NCBI RefSeq assembly: GCF_000002865.3
Contig: NW_001865042.1
Location: 1,160,207-1,224,206, forward strand
Source of the DNA: Monosiga brevicollis MX1
Taxonomy: Eukaryota > Opisthokonta > Choanoflagellata > Craspedida > Salpingoecidae
Direction: 5' to 3'
Length of the DNA: 64,000 nucleotides
A model generated the notes under the pieces. That model worked only from the letters and a program-made list of their open reading frames with translations, was not told the DNA's origin and did no database searches. The translations under genes and the position numbers were made by a program. Position 1 is the stretch's first letter. Every line of letters begins with the position of its first letter. Positions 1-11,400 of the stretch are shown piece by piece.

Positions 1-98
1 TCAAGGTGCCGTGGTTGCCTGCCTCTAATCGAGCAACATCTCGGCCGCCCAAATGGGCGGCGTATTCATTGTTGGTGTCCTCCGCTCAAAATTTGCAG

Positions 99-808
99 TT
101 CTTGAGAATAGCGAGGCTCTGGCGCCTCGGCTAGCTCGTTTCCTAGATGACTGGCGTCAGGCCTTTGTATCGGAGCTCGGACTAATACCTCACTACCAGG
201 TTGGTCGACATGCCAAAACCGGCGCCGGCGGGTGGCATGTGTGAGATTGCCCCACATGTGTTATAGCCCATGCTCTCGGTTCAGCTGATGTTTGCACTCG
301 CTTCTTTAGTTCAGTGCGCTCGAGCTCGAGGTGCTTCATGTCACAGTCAGCAATGGGCATGTGGATCACTGGCGTAATCTCTTTGGCATGTCTCGAGAGG
401 AAATCATGTACGTCCTTATCGGCTCGCTGGGTGACCCGCGCACACGTGTTTTACCGTGGCCTCTCACTCTGGAGCGGCGGACAATCCCGATGGTGTGGCA
501 GCTATTATCTGATGGAAGGAGCCATTGGTCCTGAATTTCGCGGTGCTCAAGAACGAGGATTTCGTTCTCCCCACCGCATCGTGCTCCATCTTGGCGCTAC
601 GGCCAACGTTCAAGTCCAATTGGTTCCCGTGGACCGCAGCGCCTCGCTGGCCGAAGCACTTGAACAATTGGACGGGCAGCATCCAGTTGTTCAAGGCACG
701 GGACCGCGCTTGCTGACCTGCCTCACGTTTGAAGTCAATGGCCTCAATGGGTTGCCAGCTGATGCTTGGCGTCTACGAAACATCAACAACGCTATTGGTA
801 CCATCTAG
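99..808 (+). CDS. 3' end of an unrecognised protein-coding gene (5' part off or before the window)
   Basis: Three exons join in frame. A likely acceptor (TTGCAG) ends at 98. The first exon runs to about 238, followed by a GTGTGA...TTTAG intron to 309. Exon two covers 310-407, and a GTACGT...GGCAG intron covers 408-501. The last exon runs 502-808 and ends in TAG. Joined this way, the product reads through all three exons without a stop, including FSALELEVLHV and then IYYLMEGAIGPEFRG and RIVLHLGATANVQVQLV. It is mostly folded-looking, with alternating hydrophobic residues and no low complexity. I do not recognise a family, catalytic motif or membrane segment. It ends tail to tail with EXOC5, 196 bp away. 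The upstream exons are missing, so neither length nor function can be judged. Confidence 0.5.
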
Positions 809-1003
809 TTGATCATACCACGTCACCAGCGTCCCACCACCAAGCCAATGTGTCATGCTCTCTTTGATACTGGCTGTTTATGATCATTGGGTCAGGTGAA
901 TGCATCGTCGTGACTTGTGAATAACGTTTTTTAAACTTCTTTAATCGACCACAATGAATCCCCGCCCTGCCCACTGACAATTCCGCTCTACGTGGGTGCC
1001 GGT

Positions 1004-4000
1004 CTAATAAGTGATCTTTGCAGCTTTGAAGTCGCTGCGCAGATGAAGAAAGGCTGTCACGACGCTCTGGTCGAGTGTTGCCTACAAATGCAAACCAAGG
1101 CGACGTGAGCTGTCCATCGCCGCGGGGGACTGCCAAAAAAAAAAAATTACAAACACCCGGCTCGCTGGCTACTCTCGGCCCACTTTATGGTGGCACGTCA
1201 AGATATCGACACCGCAGAACAGGCACCTCACCAGTTTGCCCTCGCTACAAAGCTGTGCGATATTTTCAGGCTTGACAATCAGCAAGTAGCAGAGTTCGCG
1301 CAACACTTCGAGCAGCTCGTTGATGTACGGGTCCTTTTTGCATTTGGACATTCGCAAACACATGCAGATCAATGCGCGCAGCGTTCGACCATCATGTACA
1401 CAATCATGAAAGACCTTAGGGGGTCTTGCTCTGCCATTCATATGCACATGTAGACTTACCGAGAATTGATGTAAGATCTTCTCGTACACAGCCAAGTCGC
1501 GGGCAAGCAGCATGCCCCCTGATCGTGCCACAGTTCCCCGATAGGTCAGCCAAGCCGGTTCAAGAGGTAGGGTGTTCAGCCCGCCGACCTTACCCAATAT
1601 TGTATATTGAAACTGCTTGATGCTTTCGTAAATGACCTTGTGCAACCGCACCCCAAGGACGTGGAGTACATTGGTCAAGTTCTAAAAGCACCGAAGCGCG
1701 CCGTGAATGAAAAGCTGGGCATGACTCACAACCACATGCGTGCGCGAGACCTACTTTGCCATTCAGGCTTTGGTGAATACTCTGAATCTGAGCTCGTAAA
1801 AAGTTGGCCACATAGGTACATGTCTAAAAAAAAGAAAAAGCATGCACGGATACAAGAGTCAAGAAGCATCGTGTTTCAAGAGCGTTTTCTAGCACGTGTC
1901 CCACATTCAGCCATGCCCTGCCTTTGCAAGAGCGGACCTGCGTGCATGGTGCGTTGAGCACTTCGGCATCCTCCACGCGAAATTCAAGTTTGTTGCGCTC
2001 CTGAATAAATGAGGCCAGAGCAGTCAGGGTGTACGCGGCCTGATCGTGGAGGTGCAAGATCTCAAGCCCGCGCAAAAACCGACAACACACGGCAGAAAGC
2101 AGGCGCCAATCAAACGCAACATACTTTGGTCAGGGATACCTTGACCCACTCGATGATCGCGTCTAGGCACACTTCGACGCCGCTGGCCAGCTGCTGTTCT
2201 AAATCCTCCATGACCTCATTCTTGTGCTTGAGACACGCAAGGTATAGCTCAAGGTCATCTCGGATGATGGGTACAAGCGCATCTTGAAAGTGTTTCTGCA
2301 GATGAGCAGATCGCTGGGGTCAGACGAGCCGGGCGCGAGCTTCAAAGTGCCCTCGGGCCAATAACTCCGGACCTGAAGCAAGTAGAAAATCTTGTTGACA
2401 TCTCGAAGCACATCGAAAAACTGGATCTTCGGCTCTGTCTTGGGCTGTTTCGGAGCAGGCGTTGGATGAGTTTCTTAGTGCCAAGCAGGACCATGCGCAA
2501 AATGATTGGCCGGCATCTGGCCGCGCGACGATTACCTTTTTGGGAGGCAAGTACTTGGTTGCTACGGAGAGTGCATACTTGATGTGCTCTTGCCCCAACG
2601 CGGTGAGAAGCCGCGAGAAAAGCCTGGGATGGTGTGGAAAAGCACAGTACAATGCCAACCGTTGAGACAATTTGAAGTAGAACACAAGCCATAAAGAAGA
2701 CACACGAGAAAGAAGTGCCAGACCACAGTACTCACTGCAGAGGCCATTGTGGGGCGTCGCGGAGAGGACTGAGGTCCCGGCATCGAATCAGGGCCAGTCG
2801 ATTCTCGTCCAGCATCTCGGCAGCCAGATCATCGCTGAGCAAGGTCATGGACAGCTCGATATGGCTACTCTCCAAGGATTTGCTCCGCGCATGCTTACGC
2901 GGTGTTCGAGGCGAAGTCCTGCCGCGGCCCACGCCCATCCAGCAATCAACATTCCAAAGAATGAGGCACAAAGACTGTACTGCGCAAGCTCTTCCGACTC
3001 TCTGCGTTTATCGATTTTTCTCGGCAGAGCTCGCTGTTGCCTATTTGAGCACCGCTCGTACCCGATGACTTTTTCATGACCAATGCCGGCGTAATAGCCT
3101 TCCAGGGCGCTGCCATAGCTGGATAGCATGGCATCGAGTTCGCCCCTACACAAGCAAATGTCAGGATAAGCCCTTTTACATCTGTTGTGCAATGTTGTAG
3201 GCTCGGATTGTGCACGAACGCGAAATGGTTGTCCAACTCCGCCTGGAAAACCGCGCGCGTGAGCTGCAGTCCAAGTTTGGGGCCACCTGGCACATTCAGC
3301 TCCTCGCAAATACTTTGAAGCACGCTTTGTGTCCTATATATAGTCAAGCCCCGGCAGAACAGCAACCCCATTGAGATCAGCCAATGGCATGCTGTCATGT
3401 TGAATGCTCGTCCAAATAGGTCGTCGCCTTGCTTTGTGCATACCGTTTGTACATGCGGTGCACGGCAGCCAGACGATCTGGGGCACCTTCTACAGCAGCC
3501 AGAACGAAGGGCTAGGCAAGTGGGTGGCAGATATGAGCATAAAGTCCTTGGGCCACGAGTCCAGCAGGAACGCAATCCTGTCCGTGCCACCACGCGTTTG
3601 AGGCGCTCAGGCTCTACGGCTCTACCTTTAGATCCTCTTTGCACAATTTCTGGACCAAGGCCACGGTAACGGGTTGGGACTCGAATATTTTCTGCAGGCG
3701 AAGCCCCTCCTAGAGGGGTGGCAGGTATGAAGGAGAAAATGAGAAGATGCTGCAGTCTTGTTCTAGGGACGGCATGGGTCGTGGGAAGTACTGGACGCAC
3801 CTGACGAGCAATGCTGGCGATACCCTCAAAGGGATCGATCTGGATCAGATGTGCTTTCGTGCGGACGACGGCCTTGATGCAAATGTGCATGAGCTTTGGA
3901 TACAACTGGTAGAGACACAGCGGCGCGCCGAGGGTGCGTGGTGAGAGCACGATGGGACGGGTGGCTGGTGCTCGGCTCATATGTAAAGCTTCCTACCTCG

Positions 4001-5118
4001 GGCACATGCTGAAGGCACACGGAGGCAAGCTGGTGCATGCCCTCGTCGTCTTCAATGATCAACAACTCTTGAAAGCGGTGCTTAATCAATCTGATCCGGT
4101 ATCGGTTGATTCGGAGGGCAAATAAATAAATAAAATACAATAAAATAAAGAATGAGCCTCAAAGCCAGCTGCTTCTGCATCGTTCAAAGCAGTGCAATGT
4201 TTGGTCCGACGACGCACGATTCCAAGTAGGAGCGCACTCCAGTTAGACGCTTGCTGGTTGGACACAGATAGTTGAGTTGTTGAACAATGCTGGCAGCATG
4301 CGCCAGATCATCGTTATCGAGTGAAAACTCGTCCTCCTCTTCTTCGGCGTCATCAACGCCAATCTCATCGGGGTCGGCATTGGCAATGTCATCGCGCTGC
4401 CACGCAGAAGCAGGTAAGAGACTCTCCAGATGACAAAGCATGCAGTGCGCACGCACAAATGTTGGTACGCTCCAGTGGCGGGTGAAGGAAGCAGTTGACC
4501 TACAGGCTCGAGCTTGGATAGGGGTGCCGACAAAGGCAGGCCATTCTCCAGCTGCATGCGGTATTCGATGAGTCGTGCAGCAGAGAGACAGCGATCGCGT
4601 TTGCCTTTGAGATTTTCCAGTTGATCGCCAACATGGACAATTTTCAGAGCAACTCCATTGATGCCGTGGCCCAAATTGTGCAGACTTTCGTGTGCCTCCT
4701 ACAAAGTCGGCCAAAGCTCTCATAAGTAAGCGTAGGGGCACACTTGAGTAGTACTGCGAAAGGGTACTGCGCGGCGGGCGTACCGAAAGCAGATGCGTGG
4801 TGCTTGATAGTGTGTCCAGGTGTCGCTCTTCCTGGCTGCGGCAGCTCACCTCGAGGCGTGTGACTTCTTCCTCAACCTGGACATGGTCGTCAGAGAGATT
4901 AGGCAGGCAGCGCCCGCGATGGGTCAGGCACGATTTAGGGCCAGAGTTTATACCTGCTCGTGAACATGCCAGAGCTCAGCAATCGCATTGTCAAAGGCCA
5001 GAAGGAGGCGGTCTGCTGGCCTCAGATCCTGGTGCAGAGCATCTTGGCGTGCGCTCAGCGCCACTGTGTCCACAAAGTCCACGACATCAAAATCAGCATC
5101 CTGCACCGAACGATGCAT
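1004..5118 (-). CDS. EXOC5: Exocyst complex component 5 (Sec10 homologue)
   Basis: Sec10 is a subunit of the octameric exocyst, which tethers secretory vesicles to the plasma membrane before SNARE fusion. The clearest family signature is near the N terminus: VALKIVHVGDQLENLKGKRD followed by a RLIEYRMQLENG segment, matching the conserved 'HLGDQLE...A..LM.YFNEFL' stretch of Sec10. An acidic insert (EEEEDEFSLDNDDLAHAA) then leads into a DIIQKL-like helix. At the C terminus, LLIVKPENIAQLCSEGKL continues across an intron into ATLDQSVVTAFLHLRSDF, as in animal Sec10, and stops with TAG at 1004-1006. The first exon (4954-5118) begins MHRSVQDADFD and ends at a GTATAA donor. Many small introns lie between. 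Internal exon borders around 2000-4100 were not all resolved. The gene is head to head with WDR20 and shares a 600-bp CT-rich spacer with it. Confidence 0.88.
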
Positions 5119-5716
5119 GTCCCAGCAGCAACCAGATGAGTGAGCTCAACGTGGCCACTCGCATCGCAGCCACCCCGCCTCTGTCCACCATCGCGGGCTC
5201 ACCCCCTCATACCTTAAACTTTTCAGCCGGCAGCGTCATGACTCCCGTGTGCCGCAACCAATTAATTTTTTGGGACAAAAATGATGACAACCCGCCCTCT
5301 CTCTCTGTCTCTGTCTCTGTCTCTCTATTCATCTGTCTCTCTATTTCTCTAACCAATCTCTGTCTCTGTGTCTGTGTCTGTCTCTGTCTCTGTCTCTGTC
5401 ACTGTCGCTGTCTCTGTCGCCGTCTCTCTCTGTTATTTCTCTCTTTCTCAAACTGACCAAACCAATTCAAGTCTCTGTCGCTCTCTCTCTCTCTGTCGCT
5501 GTCTCTCTGTTTTTTTTATTTCATTTTTTATTTTTTTTAATTTTGGATGCGTTTGGCAGCGAGACTGTATTATCGCGCGACGCGAGGTGGTCGTTGGGCG
5601 GAGAGTTGAGCTGTTGGCTTTACTTTTGGGAAGAGATTGAGGGTGTGCAGGCGATGGCAGTGGCGTGGTGACAAGCTACGTCTTGATCCTGCCTTTGGGT
5701 TTTTGCCGAGCCAGAC
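5119..5716. promoter_or_regulatory. Divergent intergenic region between EXOC5 and WDR20, with a CT/TCTG microsatellite
   Basis: The start codons of EXOC5 (-) and WDR20 (+) face away from each other across about 600 bp, so this interval must hold both promoters. It contains a long degenerate pyrimidine array of CTCTGT/CTCT units from about 5298 to 5510, then a T-rich stretch to about 5542. No TATA box or other core element stands out. Reading frames through the array are repeat artefacts. Confidence 0.55.
5298..5510 (+). repeat. Degenerate CTCTGT/CT microsatellite
   Basis: Roughly 210 bp made almost only of C and T on the + strand, with G at regular places (TCTGTCTCTGTC units). It is interrupted by a short non-repeat insert (about 5436-5470). 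Confidence 0.85.
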
Positions 5717-8140
5717 ATGGAGGTGAGTGCAGTGGCATGAAGTCCTCCGTGCCTGCAGGAGGAGGAAAGCATATGCTCGAGTATGATCTCACCTGGTGTT
5801 TGATTCTAGCCACTTGATTTGCAGGGCCCTGATGGCACTTGGTTGCCCGGGCAGCCGCATTATGGCAAGCCACTTTTGACTCGTGCCGAGGCCTGTGCCC
5901 TGGCTCCACCCAGTGCGCGACTTTCCCTGTATGCCGGTCGTGGCGGGCACGCCTTCCGGGACGACCAAGAGTCTGGCGAAGGGGACCTTCAGGACAATGA
6001 TTCCACCCTTGCCCTGCAAGACAGCGTGGCTGAAGTCGAGGATAGCTTTCTCATTTGCAACCACCATACCATCGTCACGCTCTACACCAACGATGACACG
6101 CGAGGACGAGACATCCATACGGGATCCATTAAACAGCGGCCGCTCTGCCACGACGGCGACATCATGACTCGTGAACGTGATTTTTTCAGAGTAGGTTTGC
6201 TTGTTGGGGTCTCAGCGTAAGAGGACTGTGGAACTGCGACGGGGATGTCACCTCGCTTGACTGCTGCCCTTTTCGCAGCTAGCCATCGGCTACAACACGG
6301 GGGAAATCTTGATCTGGGAGTATTATCGAAACGAGCGCACCTGGCTCAACGACCGGGTAGGTGATTGGACAGCCCCCCCGTCATCCATTGTCGTTCCACC
6401 AGCCCCCTTTGTGCTTCTGTGGCTTGGGTCTATCGATGTCCCATGTGGCCCCATTTCACTGGTCGCTTGCTTCGACTGACACCGGGCCTCGGAGGTGCAG
6501 GGCACATTCCTGGCCTCTCCCTGCCAAATCATCCGCTGGATTCCCGGACACCCAGACTTTCTTTTAACAGCACATGAGGACGGGACGCTGGCCGTACTGA
6601 ATACCGAATTTGCATCGTCTGAGCTCGGAGCTTCTCGCGACTCGGCCCACGGCCTTCAAGTCTGGACTGCCAAGATGCCTCGCCACAACCCCTGCGTTGC
6701 GTGGCGCCGAGCCGAGGCGGTGGGTATTTTCGAGCCGTCCCATTTGCTAGTCTTGCGGCTCTGGCCATGCTCTATCTCATCACATGGCGAAAGCAGAAAA
6801 CCATCACGGATTTAGCGGTAGCTTCTGACTGCCAAAGCGTTGCCTGCGTTGACTTGGGTGGTCGCCTCTCGGTGTATACCCTCAAGGTTGGTTTTTTTTT
6901 ATTTTGAAGGGAATCTGCCCTGACACATCAAACAAGGGATATGACGTCCAGCAACTCGTGGGCAATTGATCACCTGCCATACGTTGTCGACTTGCCTGGG
7001 TCAATAGTTTGCCGCCGATACCGTCGACATCAAGCTCAGCTTTGCTGCTGACAGCTATTATGGTGGCTTCACTTGCTGTTGCTGGAGCTCTGATGACAAA
7101 TACCTGGCGACGGGTAGCCAAGATGATTTGGTTCGTGTTCCTTCCTTCTGGCTACCCTCTGTCCATGGTAGTCTCTCCCTCTCGTATCCTTGATGGGCTC
7201 TGCGCATATTTTTTTCTTTTTTCTTTTAGATTTCAGTTTGGTCTGTGACGAGCAAGTCACTCCTCGCCCGCGGCGAGGGGCACACCGCTTACGTGGCGCG
7301 CATCAAATTCGATCCCTATGCCGCTCTGTATGCTTTCGAGTTCCTGTAACATTGACGACGATATGCAACAATATCGACTTGACTAGAAGCTGACTCATCC
7401 AGCTGCCTCTCACATCCACCCTAGGCTTCCCTCCACCTATCGGCTCATAAGCGTGGGCCAGGACGGTAAAATTGCATTTTGGGACTTTAGCGAATCAGAC
7501 CTCAGCGTGCCGCTTCGACCACCATCGGCAACGGCGCCTTTGCAGCCCGCTGCACGCAAGGTTTGGTGACCCATTGTAATGTAATGTACTGCCCTGTACC
7601 TGTTCCAACTAAATTTTGCTCATTTCGTCTGGTACACTTGCTCCTGGCTTTTTTTCCGTAAAACTTTCCAGACCACTCGTCGCTTGCGCTTGCGCCGCAA
7701 AGCCAACGGTTAGCCTTCGGCGCCTCTCAGTCTTTTGCGTCTTTTTGTCGCTTATACGCGACGATCATTTCAAAGAATCTCAAACTGTCACCGCTGGTCT
7801 TCGCCGATGAACCCCCATTTTTGTAGTTGTAGTAACGACCAACTCCCAGAACAATGATATCCTCAAGGCCCCATCTCGCCGAGAGGTGGCCACGATTAGA
7901 CCCGTTGCGATTCAGCAAGTCTCTTCCGAGCCTGTGACAGGTGCGAACAAACTCTCAAGGGTGGGACATGTGGCGTGCTGACACTTCATCAAGTCTTGAT
8001 GCTTTGTGCTGTTCATTGTGCGTGTGTTTGTGTGTTGTGTAGACGTACACGTCCAAGCGCGACGCCTTTGGGTAGTCGTTAACACGGGTCAAATCCACCA
8101 ATGGGAGCGGCCCAAGGCATCGCAGACGACTGCCGTTTAA
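5717..8140 (+). CDS. WDR20: WDR20/DMWD-family WD40 protein
   Basis: Animal WDR20 is a WD40 propeller that binds and activates the USP12/USP46-UAF1 deubiquitinases; DMWD is its paralogue. The first exon is only ATG GAG (5717-5722) before a GTGAGT donor; exon two resumes at 5825. Family matches occur in order: [77 protein letters not shown] with [45 protein letters not shown] and, after a basic linker, [19 protein letters not shown]. The last of these equals the closing 'C..T..QEG.I..W.RP' strand of WDR20. The stop is TAA at 8138-8140. The long insert between the last two blades is probably disordered, as in animal WDR20. Splice sites at 7570-7930 are the least certain. The gene converges on the scaffold gene at 8419. 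Confidence 0.85.
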
Positions 8141-8418
8141 CCTGCTTGACCGCTCCGAGAGCACCAAAAGAGAAAAAAAAAAAATAATCAGGATTTTTCT
8201 CATCACTTATCATCGCCATCACTACCATCATCATCATCATCATACGCCTTCCTCCAACACTCCATGCGCCTCCCCACTCAACAAAGCAGAATAAAAAAAA
8301 GAAAATAAAAAGAAGAAAAAAATCAATCAAAGCAAAACAAAGGAGGAAAAATACAGGGGCACGAGAGGAACTGTTCTCAAATCGCCACTCAATGCTTGCA
8401 AAGAGTGGCCCAGACTTG
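8141..8418. other. Short convergent spacer, A-rich
   Basis: 3' flanks of WDR20 (+) and the SH3/PDZ scaffold gene (-). It holds A-runs (8163-8185, 8292-8345) and a short CAT triplet run near 8218-8242. No gene is visible. Confidence 0.6.
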
Positions 8419-11400
8419 TCACGGTTGTTTTGCGTGGTTCGCACTCACGCACGCTTGCCTTCCTTTCTCCGCCTGTGTCAAGAGCATGGGCACGAACGTT
8501 TGAGTGAGTTGACGTGATGACTGACGAGTGAGCAATTGAGTCTGTTGCAAAGCCTGCAAAGCAGGGCAGACGTACGCCAAAGCGGCCCGAGCGCGTTCCC
8601 GAGCTTCACGGCGCTTTTGTTCCTTCAGGCGCAACTTGCGCTGCTCAGCTGACTCTTCAGCCTCTGAAACTTCATTGTGTAGAGGTGGATCATCAAGGTC
8701 ATTGAGAGGCGCACCCTCCGCTGAATCGTCTTCTGATGCACTAGCAGATGAAGGCTTGGGCTCGTCTGCTGACCGAACTGGAGGCAAAGAGCTTGTGAGT
8801 GAGGCATTCTGGTCCGCGGTGCTGGGAGTGGCCGGAGACAGCTGTTGCGTTTCTTCTCCGTTCGATTTTGATGAAGAAGAGCGTTCAGTTGACAAAGATG
8901 GAACGGCCGAGGTTGGCAATTGAGGCGCAGCAGAAGACGGCAATTGAGGGGCTGCGATAGTAGGTAGCTGTGGTACAGCAGAAACTGGCAGTTGTGGAGC
9001 TTCCGAAGCCTCTGCCGCCGTGGAAATGGATTCCATAGTAGCAGTGGGCACCTTGACATCGATAGGCTCTTCAGCAGTAGTATCGGACTTCTTGATAGTG
9101 GGTTCTTCAGTAGCGGGCTCCTCAACAACGGATACTTGGTTTGTAGCAACAGGCTGCTCAGCAACAGCAGGCTCCTGGGTAGCAGCAGGCTTCTCAACGG
9201 GCTCCTCTGTGACCGTGGGTTTCTCAACATCCGAAGGTTTCTCAGTAGCAACAAGCTCACCAATGGGTTCCTTCGTAGCAGTCGGCTCCTCCTCAGGAGC
9301 AGCGGGCTCCTCTTGGGTAGCACTGGGCTCCTCAACAGCAGGCTCCTCGGCAACAGCGGCCTCTTGGGTAGCACTGGGCTCTTCGACAGCAGAGGGCTCT
9401 CCTGTGGCAGGCACTTCGGCAACAGGGGGCTTCTCGACAATAGCGGGCTCCTCAGCAGCAGTAGCCTCTTGAGTAGCAGCGGGTTCCTCCTGGGGAGCAC
9501 TGGGCTGCTCAGCAGCAGCGGCCTCCTCTGTGGCAGGCACTTCGACAACAGTGGGCTCCTCGACAACAGCAGGCTCCTCAATAGAAGCAGGTTCCTCTGT
9601 AGTAGCAGACTCCTCAGCACCCCCTTGAGTAGCAGCAGGCTCCTCTGTGGCAGCGGGCTCCTCTTGAGTAGCAGCGGACACCTCTTGGTGAGCACTAGGC
9701 TCCTCTGTGGCAGCGGCCTCGTCTGTGGCAGGCACTTCGACAACAGTGAGCCCCTCAACAACAGCAGGCTCCTCTGTGGCAGTGGGCTCCTCAACAACCT
9801 CTTGAGTAGCAGCAGGCTCCTCTTGAGTAGCAGGCGCCTCAGCAGCAGCTGCTGCCACAGAGGGCTCCTCTTGAGTAGCAGCCGACTCCTCTTGGTGAGC
9901 ACTAGGCTCCTCAACAGCAGCAGGCTCCTCTGTGGCAGCGACCTCCTCGACAACAGCAGGCTCCTCTGTGGCAGTGGGCTCCTCAACAACAGCAGGCTCC
10001 CCAACAGAAGCAAGTTCCTCTGTGGCAGCGGCCTCCTCAACAGCAGCAGGCTCCTCTGTGGCACTAGGCTCCTCAACAGCAGCAGGCTCCTCTGTGGCAG
10101 CGGCCTCCTCGACAACAGCAGGCTCCTCTGTGGCAGCGGCCTCCTCGACAACAGCAGGCTCCTCTGTGGCAGTGGGCTCCTCGACAACAGCAGGCTCCTC
10201 TGTGGCAGCGGCCTCCTCGACAACAGCAGGCTCCTCTGTGGCAGCGGCCTCCTCGACAACAGCAGGCTCCTCTGTGGCAGCGGCCTCCTCGACAACAGCA
10301 GGCTCCTCTGTGGCAGCGGCCTCCTCGACAACAGCAGGCTCCTCAACAGAAGCAAGTTCCTCTGTGGTAGCAGACTCCTCAGCAGCAGCGGGCTCCTCAG
10401 CAACAGCGGGCTCTTGGGTAGTAGCGAGCTCTTCAACAGCAGCGGGCTCCTCAGCAACAGCAGGTTCCGCTGCGGCAGCGAGCTCTTCAACAGCAGCGGG
10501 CTCCTCAGCAACAGCGGGCTCTTGGGTAGTAGCGGGCTCTTGGGTAGTAGCGGGCTCTTGGGTAGTAGCGGGCTCCTCAGCAACAACAGGTTCCTCTGTG
10601 GCAGCGGGCTCCTCAGCAGCAACAGGTTCCTCAGCAGCAGCGGGCTCCTCAGCAACAGCAGGTTCCGTTGCGGCAGCGGGCTCTTCAATAGCAGCGGGCT
10701 CCTCAGCAACAGCAGGTTCCGCTGCGGCAGCGGGCTCTTCAATAGCAGCGGGCTCCTCAGCAACAACAGGTTCCTCTGTGGCAGCAGACTCCTCAGCAGC
10801 AGCGGGCCCCTCAGCAGCAGCAGGTTCCTCAGCAATAACAGGCTCCTCTGTGGCAGCGGGCTCCTCAGCAGCAACAGGTTCCTCAGCAGCAGCGGGCTCC
10901 TCAGCAGCAGTGGACTCCTCAGCAGCAGCGGGCTCCTCAGCAACAGCGGGCTCCTCAGCAGCAACAGGTTCTTCTGTGGTAGCGGGCTCCCCTGTAGCAG
11001 CAGGCTCTTCAACAGCAGCGACCTCTTGTTTAGTAGCGGGCTCTTCAACAGCAGCGGGTTCTTCTGTGGCAGTGGACTCCTGGGCAAGCACCTCAACAGT
11101 AGCAGGTTTCTTAGCAGCAGCAGCGTCCTGAGTGGACTCCTGGGTTTGATCATTCTGTAGCTGCGCCTCGGTATCGTCTTGCAGCGCGTGGCAAATCTGA
11201 GTGTCCTCTGCATGGGGCACAGGTGCTGGAGGTAGAATAGCTTCATCATCAGAGTCGCTCGACTCATCATCGTCCATCTCCCGTGTAACCGACACATCAG
11301 TGTCGATGCCAGCAGGCGCAGACGAGAGCGGTGGGGGCGAACTAACAAAGGTGTGTTCGCCCTCTCCATCGCCTTCTGCATCCACATCCAAGTCGGGGCT

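Noticed and set aside
53-98. An ATG at 53 as the start of the left-edge gene
   Set aside because: A TTTGCAG acceptor at 92-98 with CTAAT branch-like sequence upstream fits an internal exon better. The protein clearly begins before the window.
2946-3980. A 344-codon - strand frame that could be a separate gene
   Set aside because: It lies within EXOC5 and mixes exon pieces with introns that happen to lack stops. Canonical splice sites break it up, and the Sec10 reading is continuous around it.
8992-11160. Very long open frame on the + strand (over 700 codons, Ser/Leu-rich) and a second long frame on the - strand
   Set aside because: Both are shadows of the EEPAxx coding repeat: the 18-bp unit has no stop in several frames. 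Only the - strand frame that continues the PDZ exon and ends in a non-repeat C terminus is credible.
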